A stretch of DNA of 6,530 nucleotides from an uncultured Chloroflexota bacterium (GTDB lineage Bacteria; Chloroflexota; Limnocylindria; Limnocylindrales; CSP1-4), in assembly GCA_903924005.1 (NCBI GenBank), contig CAIXZV010000527.1:1-6530 (forward strand), given 5' to 3'. The notes beneath the pieces were generated by a model, which saw nothing but the letters and a program-made list of their open reading frames with translations, was not told the DNA's origin and ran no database searches. Position numbers and translations under genes: made by a program. Shown here piece by piece: positions 1 through 5,350 of this stretch. Numbering within the stretch: position 1 is the stretch's first letter; each line of letters starts with the position of its first letter.

Positions 1-636
1 GGCCAGCGGCGCAAACCGCTCCGGCATCCCGCCGATGATCGCCAGCGCCATCGGCAGCCCCAGCGCCCCCGCGCGCACCACGCTCTCGGGCGTGCCGCCC
101 ACGGCAATCCAGACGGGCAAGGGCGACTGCACCGGCCGCGGGTAGACGCCCCGCCCGTCGATGGCCGCGCGGTGCTTCCCGGCTGGCCACGTCACCACCT
201 CGGCGGCCCGGACCTCGAGCAGCAGCTCCAGCGCCTCGGTGAACAGCGTGTCGTAGTTGTGGAGATCAAAGCCAAAGAGCGGGAACGACTCGATGAACGA
301 GCCGCGCCCGGCCATGATCTCGGCACGGCCGTCCGAGAGCAGGTCCAGCGTGGCGAACTGCTGGAAGACCCGGACCGGATCGTCCGAGCTCAGAACGTTG
401 ACCGCGGATGAGAGGCGGATCCGCCGGGTCCGCGCCGCCGCCGTGGCCAGCACAACCGCTGGGGCGCTGACGACGAAGTCTGGCCGATGGTGTTCGCCCA
501 CGCCAAAGACGTCGAGGCCCACCTGGTCTGCGAGGACGATCTCCTCCACCAGATCGAGCAGCCGCTGCTGCGGGCTTGCGCCTGGCCCCAGCTCGCCAAA
601 GGAGTAGAGGCCAAGCTCGAACGTTGCGTCGGTCAT
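1..636 (-). CDS. LLM-class (luciferase-like) flavin-dependent oxidoreductase, C-terminus cut off by the window edge
   Basis: The visible 212 residues read from ATG at 636 to the left edge without a stop. They belong to the bacterial luciferase-like monooxygenase superfamily, TIM-barrel enzymes that use FMN or F420. Seen: an N-terminal beta strand (FELGLYSFGE, residues 6-15), the GVGEHHRPDF segment (46-54) typical of the family, SSAVNVLSSDDPVRVFQQFATLD (residues 76-98) and the loop GRAEIMAGRGSF (103-114). VYPRPVQSPLPVWIAVGGTPES (164-185) matches the conserved strand before the phosphate-binding region. The family is usually about 320-350 residues, so roughly a third is missing. From memory it resembles the LLM_2I7G subgroup, whose substrates are largely unknown. 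The start overlaps the pirin stop as ATGA (636-633), and GGGAG at 650-646 is a good ribosome binding site, so it is probably translated with pirin in one operon. The substrate and the choice of FMN or F420 cannot be told. Confidence 0.93.
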   Translation of the reverse strand, partial: MTDATFELGLYSFGELGPGASPQQRLLDLVEEIVLADQVGLDVFGVGEHHRPDFVVSAPAVVLATAAARTRRIRLSSAVNVLSSDDPVRVFQQFATLDLLSDGRAEIMAGRGSFIESFPLFGFDLHNYDTLFTEALELLLEVRAAEVVTWPAGKHRAAIDGRGVYPRPVQSPLPVWIAVGGTPESVVRAGALGLPMALAIIGGMPERFAPLA

Positions 637-1634
637 GCGGAAGCGCTCCCGTCGGCTTCCTGCAGCGTGGTGGGCGCGCCGTGCACGGCGGGGATCACCC
701 CCAGCCGTCCGGCCTGGTAGTCCGTAAAGGCCTGCATGACCTCGTCGCGCGTGTTCATCACAAACGGGCCCGCCCAGGCAATCGGCTCGCGGATGGGGCG
801 CCCTCCAAGGATCAGCACGTCCATGGTGGGGGAGCGGCTCTCCTGCACCTGGTCAGCAGCGAACGCGATCGCGTTGCCAGGTCCAAACGCCGCCAGTTGG
901 CCCATGCGTGCAGGTCGGCCCTCGGCGCCCACCGTGCCGCGCCCCGCAAGCACGTAGCCAAGCGCGTTGAAGTCCGCCCGCCACGGCAGCGTCAGCACTG
1001 CACCGGGAGACAGCGTGGCATGCACCAGCGTGATGGGCGTGTAGGTGGAGCCCGGGCCCTTGTGGCCGCCCACCTCGCCCGCGATGACGCGGATCAGCGT
1101 GCCGCCGTCAGGCGAGGAGGCCAGGGCGACTTCGGCTGCCCGGATGTCCTGATAGCGAGGGGCCGCGAGCTTCTGGACGCGCGGCAGGTTCACCCAGAGC
1201 TGGAACCCGTGGAAGAGCCCGCCGCTGGCAACCAGCCACTCCGGTGGCTTCTCGATGTGGAGGATCCCGGCGCCTGCGGTCATCCACTGTGTATCGCCGT
1301 TGGTGATGACGCCGCCGCCGCCGTTGCTGTCGGCATGCTCAAAGACGCCGTCAAGCATGTATGTCACGGTCTCGAAGCCGCGATGCGGGTGCCACGGTGT
1401 GCCCTTGGCCTCGCCGGGCGCGTACTCAACCTCGCCCATCTGGTCCAGATGGATGAACGGGTCAAGGTCCTCCAGCAGCGCGCCGGCAAAGGCGCGGCGG
1501 ACCGGGAAGCCCTCGCCCTCGTAGCCGCTTGGCGCGGTGGTGAGGCTCTTGATGGGCCGCTGGCGCGCGGCCAACGGGTCCGGGGCGGCGATCCGCGGCA
1601 GCACGGTGATATCGGCGACGGTGACGGCGGGCAT
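633..1634 (-). CDS. Pirin family protein (bicupin, metal-binding)
   Basis: A 333-residue member of the pirin family, cupin-fold proteins with an iron-type metal site in the N-terminal barrel. Some bacterial members have quercetin 2,3-dioxygenase activity, others bind partner proteins. Seen: WHPHRGFETVTYMLDG (81-96), DSNGGGGVITNGDTQWMTAGAGILHIE (102-128) and a C-terminal cupin (about 195-285) with FGPGNAIAF and MDVLILGGRPIREPI. The four expected metal ligands are present: His82, His84, His126 and Glu128. This argues for an active metalloprotein. Length is normal for high-GC relatives. ATG 1634 is preferred because GAGG lies 9 nt upstream (1647-1644). A longer TTG start at 1670 would fall inside the predicted -10 and operator. 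The gene is the first of an operon with the flavin oxidoreductase and diverges from the FAD/Fe-S dehydrogenase. The true substrate is unknown. A role in detoxifying quinone- or flavonoid-like aromatics is inference. Confidence 0.94.
   Translation of the reverse strand: MPAVTVADITVLPRIAAPDPLAARQRPIKSLTTAPSGYEGEGFPVRRAFAGALLEDLDPFIHLDQMGEVEYAPGEAKGTPWHPHRGFETVTYMLDGVFEHADSNGGGGVITNGDTQWMTAGAGILHIEKPPEWLVASGGLFHGFQLWVNLPRVQKLAAPRYQDIRAAEVALASSPDGGTLIRVIAGEVGGHKGPGSTYTPITLVHATLSPGAVLTLPWRADFNALGYVLAGRGTVGAEGRPARMGQLAAFGPGNAIAFAADQVQESRSPTMDVLILGGRPIREPIAWAGPFVMNTRDEVMQAFTDYQAGRLGVIPAVHGAPTTLQEADGSASA
646..650 (-). promoter_or_regulatory. Ribosome binding site of the flavin oxidoreductase inside the pirin 3' end
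   Basis: Reading the minus strand, GGGAG stands 9 nt before the ATG at 636, inside the last codons of pirin. Together with the 4-base ATGA stop/start overlap it indicates translational coupling between the two genes. Confidence 0.5.
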
Positions 1635-1643
1635 GGCAGGACG

Positions 1644-1647
1644 CCTC
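1644..1647 (-). promoter_or_regulatory. Ribosome binding site deciding the pirin start
   Basis: GAGG on the minus strand, 9 nt upstream of ATG 1634. The other in-frame candidates, ATG 1649 and TTG 1670, have no purine-rich stretch at a suitable distance. This site therefore favours the 333-residue product. Confidence 0.5.
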
Positions 1648-1663
1648 ATGCAGAGTGGTTGCG

Positions 1664-1680
1664 TGTGCAACTATTGCACA
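1664..1680. promoter_or_regulatory. Perfect 17-bp palindrome, probable repressor operator
   Basis: TGTGCAA-CTA-TTGCACA has two perfect 7-bp arms around a 3-bp centre. It lies in the 96-bp gap between divergent pirin and the FAD/Fe-S dehydrogenase gene, 30-46 bp upstream of the pirin ATG. It overlays the predicted pirin -10 hexamer, the usual position for a dimeric repressor site. The size and symmetry are typical of operators for MarR, TetR or GntR type dimers. Which family binds cannot be told, and no regulator gene is inside the window. The transcribed arms could also form a short hairpin, but there is no U-run to make it a terminator. Confidence 0.6.
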
Positions 1681-1699
1681 GCACGGCCGATGGCGTCAA
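1670..1699 (-). promoter_or_regulatory. Predicted sigma-70-type promoter of the pirin operon
   Basis: On the minus strand, TTGACG (1699-1694, five of six matches to the -35 consensus) is followed by an 18-bp spacer and AATAGT (1675-1670, four of six matches to the -10, keeping the key A2 and T6). Transcription would begin near 1663, giving a leader of about 30 nt before ATG 1634 with its GAGG site. The palindrome 1664-1680 covers the -10, so bound repressor would block the polymerase. No comparable promoter is clear for the plus-strand gene at 1731. Confidence 0.5.
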
Positions 1700-1730
1700 C
1701 GAGCGCCAGCCCACGCCGTACCCTTGGCGG

Positions 1731-4634
1731 GTGACTGCCGACGCCATCGCCTCCGCTGCCCCCGACGCCGTGGGCGCGCTCCTGCCCGCGCTCCGGCGTG
1801 CCATCCGGGGCGAGGTCCGCGGCGATCTGGCAGCGCGGGCGCTCTATGCCTCGGATGCCTCCAACTACCGGGTCGTGCCGGGCGGCATCGCCGTGCCGGA
1901 GACGCCCGACGAGCTGGCGGCGTGCGTTGCCCTGGCCGCGGAGCACGGTGTGCCGCTCACCATGCGCGGCGCCGGGACCAGCCTTGCGGGCAACGCGATG
2001 GGGCCGGGGCTGGTGGTGATCGCGGGGCGCAATCTGGCGGGGATCCTGGAGTTGGATCCTGCGGCTAGGACGGTCACCGCGCTGCCGGGCACCGTAGTGG
2101 ATGCGATCAACCGCGCCGCCGCGCCCCACGGACTCGGCGTGGGGCCAGACCCCTCAACGCACAGCCGCGCCACCGTGGGCGGCATGGCTGGCAACAACGC
2201 CTGCGGCTCCCACTCGGTCCGGTGGGGGACCACGGCGGAGAACACGCTGGGCCTCGAGGTGATCACGGCCGATGGCGTCCGACGGCGCCTTGGCCAACTC
2301 GCCCCAACGGCACCGGGCGCGACGGACGGTGTGGGCGAGGCCATCGACAGCCGTCTCGCCGACCTGCTCGCCGTCCACGGCGAGCGCATCCGCGCCGAGC
2401 TGCCGCCGTGGCCCCGCCGCGTCAGCGGCTACGCGCTGGACTGGCTGCTGCCGGAGCGCGGCGGTGACATCGCAAAGGCCCTCGTGGGCACCGAGGGCAC
2501 CTGCGCGGTGATCTCTGCGGTGGCAATGCGCCTTGTGCATGTGCCGAAGTGGCGCGGCCTGCTAGTCCTCGCCTTCGCGGACGACGTGGCGGCGGCCACC
2601 GCTGTGCCGGCCCTGCTGCCACACCAGCCGCTGACCGTCGAGAGCCTCACGGCTGACCTGCTTGCCGCGGGCTCCGGCGTTGGGGACGCGGGTGACGCCA
2701 TCGCGCAGCGTCTGGGTCTTCCGCCCGCCGGGGCGTGGCTGCTCGTGGAGGCCGCTGGCGACGCGCTCGCCGCCATGCGCGACCATGCCCAGCGGCTGGC
2801 CGCCGCGATCGGCACCGTGCCCGGCCGTCCCGACGCCCTGCTGGTTGAGGACGCAGGCGCCATGGCCGCGCTCTGGCGGCTCCGTGAGGACGGCGCCGGG
2901 CGCAGTTCCCGCCTCGCCGACGGCACCCCCGCCTGGCCGGGCTTTGAAGATTGCGCGGTGCCGCCGGACCGGCTCGCGGTCTATCTGGGCGATCTGCGTG
3001 CGCTGCTGCGCGACCACAACCTGCGCGGCATCACCTACGGGCACTTCGGGGAGGGCTGCATCCACCTGCGCGTGGGCTTTGGGCTGGACCGCCCGGGCGG
3101 GACCGAACGCCTGGCGGGCTTCATGAGCGCGGCCGCAGACCTTGTGGTGAGCCACGGAGGAACGCTCAGCGGCGAACACGGGGATGGGCGGGCCCGGGGC
3201 TCGCTGCTGGACCGCCAGTTCTCGCCCGGGCTGATCGAGGCATTCCGCACGTTCAAACGGGCCTGGGACCCTGCGGGGCTGCTGAACCCCGGGATCATCG
3301 TGGACCCGGCGCCGCTTGACGCGGATCTGCGGCGGCCGCGACCCACCGCGCTGGACCTGGCGCCGGTCCTCGCGCATCGCGACGACCATGGCGATGCCCG
3401 CGCCGGGCTGGAGCGCTGTATCGGCGTGGGCCGCTGCGTCTCCACCGAGGGCACAGCCGCCATGTGCCCCAGCTACCGCGCTACCGGCGATGAGCAGCAC
3501 TCCACACGCGGTCGGGCGCGGCTGCTGCAGGAGATGGCCGCTGGCGTTCTGGCCCCGGCGGGCTGGGCGTCCGAGGAGATACGAGAGGCGCTGGACCTGT
3601 GTCTGGCCTGTCGGGCCTGCCTGACGGACTGCCCCACCGGCGTGGACATGGCGTCCTGGAAGTCCGAATTCCTCGACCACCACTACCGAGCCAAAGGCCG
3701 ACCGCGCGCCCACTACTCGCTTGGGCGGCTGCCGCAGTGGCTTCGGCTTGCGCGGCGCGTACCGGGCGGGTGGCGGGTCGCCAACGCCGTCACGGGCTTT
3801 GCTCCCGCACGCCGCCTCGCCGCGCGCATCGGGGGGATCAGCGGCGAGATCGGCATCCCGAAACTGGCGCCGAAGACGCTCGCGCAGCAGGCGCGCGCCC
3901 ACCGGGCCGGATCAGGCCGAAGCCGGGTGATCCTGTGGCCGGACACGTTCACCAACCACCTCGACCCCGGCGTGGGCATGGCCGCGCTGCGGGTGCTGGA
4001 GGCGGCGGGGATCGACGCCGTGCTCCCTGACGGCGACGTCTGCTGCGGCCTGACCTGGTTCACCACCGGGCAGCTGGCGGGGGCCCGGGAAGTCCTGCGC
4101 AACACGCTGGCGACCGATGGCCTGGATGGCGACGAGCCTGTGCTGGTGCTCGAGCCCTCGTGCGCTGCCATGCTCCGCCGGGACCTGCCGGAGCTGTTGC
4201 CGGACGATCCGCGCGCGGCCTCAGTGGCCCGTCGAGTTGTGACGCTGGCCGAACTGCTGGAGCGGGCAGGCTGGACGCCGCCCGAGACGCCGGACGAGCA
4301 GCGCGTGCGGGCGGTGGTCCAGCCGCACTGCCACCAGCAGTCGGTGCTTGGCTTCGACCCTGACAGGCGCCTCCTGCGCGCAGCCGGGATCGAAGCCTCT
4401 CCTGAGGTAGCTGGCTGTTGCGGTCTGGCGGGCAACTTTGGCGCCGAGGCTGGCCACGAGGCGGTATCGCGCGCTGTGGCGGAGCTGGCGCTGCTGCCTG
4501 CCCTCCGCGCCGCGGGGCCGGCGGCGAAGGTTGTGGCCGACGGGTTCAGCTGCCGCACCCAGGTGCGCCACGTCGACGGTCGCCGTCCGAGCCACCTCGC
4601 CGAAGTTCTCGCAGACCGCCTAAACGGGTCATGA
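1731..4634 (+). CDS. FAD-binding and Fe-S-binding fused oxidoreductase (Dld-II/YdiJ-type D-2-hydroxyacid dehydrogenase)
   Basis: A 967-residue flavo-iron-sulfur protein likely oxidising a D-2-hydroxyacid such as D-lactate or D-2-hydroxyglutarate and passing electrons to the quinone pool at the inner membrane face. Order of domains: FAD_binding_4 (about 45-270) with MRGAGTSLAGNAMGPG (78-93) and GPDPSTHSRATVGGMAGNNACG (138-159); FAD-oxidase C domain (about 275-525) with YGHFGEGCIHLRV (436-448) and SGEHGDGRARG (480-490), whose histidines 438, 445 and 483 fit the family metal site; ferredoxin-like module with C563, C569, C579 and CLACRACLTDCP (C624, C627, C630, C634); then two CCG-type cysteine motifs (C771-C772 with C811; C867, C896-C897, C941). 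The length matches the fused family (about 930-1020). GTG 1731 is chosen because it is the last in-frame start before the conserved region that avoids the operator, but it has no well-spaced ribosome binding site. GTG 1770 is an alternative. The substrate is not determinable here; an anaerobic glycerol-3-phosphate role is less likely because one chain carries all domains. Confidence 0.93.
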   Translation: MTADAIASAAPDAVGALLPALRRAIRGEVRGDLAARALYASDASNYRVVPGGIAVPETPDELAACVALAAEHGVPLTMRGAGTSLAGNAMGPGLVVIAGRNLAGILELDPAARTVTALPGTVVDAINRAAAPHGLGVGPDPSTHSRATVGGMAGNNACGSHSVRWGTTAENTLGLEVITADGVRRRLGQLAPTAPGATDGVGEAIDSRLADLLAVHGERIRAELPPWPRRVSGYALDWLLPERGGDIAKALVGTEGTCAVISAVAMRLVHVPKWRGLLVLAFADDVAAATAVPALLPHQPLTVESLTADLLAAGSGVGDAGDAIAQRLGLPPAGAWLLVEAAGDALAAMRDHAQRLAAAIGTVPGRPDALLVEDAGAMAALWRLREDGAGRSSRLADGTPAWPGFEDCAVPPDRLAVYLGDLRALLRDHNLRGITYGHFGEGCIHLRVGFGLDRPGGTERLAGFMSAAADLVVSHGGTLSGEHGDGRARGSLLDRQFSPGLIEAFRTFKRAWDPAGLLNPGIIVDPAPLDADLRRPRPTALDLAPVLAHRDDHGDARAGLERCIGVGRCVSTEGTAAMCPSYRATGDEQHSTRGRARLLQEMAAGVLAPAGWASEEIREALDLCLACRACLTDCPTGVDMASWKSEFLDHHYRAKGRPRAHYSLGRLPQWLRLARRVPGGWRVANAVTGFAPARRLAARIGGISGEIGIPKLAPKTLAQQARAHRAGSGRSRVILWPDTFTNHLDPGVGMAALRVLEAAGIDAVLPDGDVCCGLTWFTTGQLAGAREVLRNTLATDGLDGDEPVLVLEPSCAAMLRRDLPELLPDDPRAASVARRVVTLAELLERAGWTPPETPDEQRVRAVVQPHCHQQSVLGFDPDRRLLRAAGIEASPEVAGCCGLAGNFGAEAGHEAVSRAVAELALLPALRAAGPAAKVVADGFSCRTQVRHVDGRRPSHLAEVLADRLNGS

Positions 4635-4647
4635 GCACCCGATAGCC

Positions 4648-4653
4648 GATAAT
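4648..4653 (+). promoter_or_regulatory. Possible -10 element for the DUF6812-like gene
   Basis: GATAAT matches five of six bases of the -10 consensus, in an otherwise GC-rich gap, 36 nt before ATG 4690. The best -35 is weak: GGGTCA at 4626-4631, three of six matches, 16-bp spacer. It would give this gene its own transcript, with a start point near 4660. Confidence 0.28.
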
Positions 4654-4677
4654 GGCGGCGAGGCCGATGGCCGTTCA

Positions 4678-4683
4678 GAGAGG
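4678..4683 (+). promoter_or_regulatory. Strong ribosome binding site deciding the start at 4690
   Basis: GAGAGG stands 6 nt before ATG 4690, good Shine-Dalgarno spacing. The in-frame GTG at 4684 directly abuts it and so is rejected as a start. Confidence 0.6.
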
Positions 4684-4689
4684 GTGCAC

Positions 4690-5316
4690 ATGCGCGACTG
4701 GCCCATCGGTGGGCAAGGGGGATCCGGATTTGGCGCGGGCGAGCCGCAAGACGGCGCACCCGGTGACGGGTCCCGCCGCAGCACCGGCCGACCGGTGGAG
4801 ATCGTGGGGCCGCACTTGCGGATCACCGGCCGCCTTGAGCTGGGCTCGTTTCAACGGGTGACTGATCTCGTGAACAGCACGAGCGGCCTCTTTCGGCTCA
4901 CCCAAGCCAGCGTGCTCCTGCGTGACGGCCAGCCGTCCAATCTCGCGGTGGGGGACCTTTGGGTGTCGCCTGCCGAGGTCACGGTCATTGCCGAGATGGA
5001 GCCCCTTCGGGACCGACGCGCCAAGGACATCGTGTTCGTGAGCAAGTCGCCGACGCCGCTCGCCATCGTCACCCCAGGCCACACCGTCACAGGCAGCATC
5101 TTCACCCCGCCCGAGGCGTCGCTCGAGGTCTTCCTCCAATCGGCCGAGCCGCCCTTCTTGCCGATGACCGGCCTGCGGGTGCGCTCGCTCATCGACCGGC
5201 ACGTGGAGGCGGAGTACCCCTTCGCTCTGCTGAACCGCCGGCACATCATCGCTGCCAGTCCCCTGCCGGAGACTCCCCAGACGACGTCGACCTCGCTCTT
5301 CGACCGCCTGCGCTGA
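4690..5316 (+). CDS. Uncharacterised protein with two diverged DUF6812-like repeats
   Basis: A 208-residue protein without signal peptide or membrane segment, so probably cytoplasmic. Residues 1-36 are Gly/Pro/Ser-rich and likely disordered. Residues 45-101 (from ITGRLELGSFQRV to VTVIA) and 133-188 (from VTGSIFTPPEASL to RRHIIAA) align along their length with about one gap. Shared features are a (I/V)TG opening, a hydrophobic strand, a short helix with Leu/Phe, then a (L/F)xxMT- or FRLT-like step followed by Val, and a closing hydrophobic IA strand. The second copy, with PPFLPMTGLRV and FALLNRRHIIA, looks like the DUF6812 family as I remember it. The linker (102-132) is charged, then proline-containing. 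The function is unknown and no catalytic residues are evident. The start is ATG 4690 with GAGAGG 6 nt upstream. It lies 55 bp after the FAD/Fe-S gene and may be separately transcribed. The tandem arrangement suggests a ligand- or partner-binding scaffold, which is inference. Confidence 0.85.
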   Translation: MRDWPIGGQGGSGFGAGEPQDGAPGDGSRRSTGRPVEIVGPHLRITGRLELGSFQRVTDLVNSTSGLFRLTQASVLLRDGQPSNLAVGDLWVSPAEVTVIAEMEPLRDRRAKDIVFVSKSPTPLAIVTPGHTVTGSIFTPPEASLEVFLQSAEPPFLPMTGLRVRSLIDRHVEAEYPFALLNRRHIIAASPLPETPQTTSTSLFDRLR

Positions 5317-5332
5317 CGCGAACCGCGGTCAA

Positions 5333-5348
5333 GAGCGGCTGCCCGCTC
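5333..5348. terminator. Small hairpin between convergent genes, possible bidirectional terminator
   Basis: GAGCGG-CTGC-CCGCTC forms a perfect 6-bp GC-rich stem with a 4-nt loop, placed in the 34-bp gap between convergent stops (5316 and 5351). No T-run follows on either strand, so it is at best a weak or factor-assisted terminator. Confidence 0.35.
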
Positions 5349-5350
5349 GA

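Larger units (their letters stand above)
4630..4692 (+). promoter_or_regulatory. Inverted repeat that could mask the start of the next gene
   Basis: CATGAGCACCC (4630-4640) and GGGTGCACATG (4682-4692) are reverse complements at 10 of 11 positions, 41 nt apart. The left arm contains the TGA stop of the FAD/Fe-S gene. The right arm contains the ATG of the following gene and the last bases of its ribosome binding site. In a read-through transcript the stem could hide the start. A transcript starting between the arms would lack the left arm. The pairing is seen; the regulatory role is inferred. Confidence 0.35.

Noticed and set aside
1308..1325. Short GCC/CCG tandem run, possible slippage tract
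   Set aside because: It encodes the Gly-rich SNGGGG turn of pirin, in a position where the family normally has a Gly-rich loop. The tract is short and imperfect.
1635..1670. TTG 1670 or ATG 1649 as the pirin start
   Set aside because: TTG 1670 lies within the predicted -10 and palindrome, ATG 1649 has no ribosome binding site, and the family N-terminus does not need the extra residues.
576..1730. In-frame upstream extension of the FAD/Fe-S gene on the plus strand, making a 1352-residue reading frame
   Set aside because: It runs antisense through the intact pirin gene, is rich in Arg/Ala/His with no domain signature, and passes over the promoter and operator. The conserved FAD domain begins only after 1731.
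2562..3902. 446-codon minus-strand reading frame antisense to the dehydrogenase
   Set aside because: Shadow frame caused by high GC: Arg/Pro/Gln-rich, no recognisable domain, and the sense strand has a fully conserved enzyme.
3713..4759. 348-codon minus-strand reading frame
   Set aside because: Ser/Arg/Pro-rich shadow of the Fe-S/CCG region; it crosses two plus-strand gene ends and the intergenic inverted repeat.
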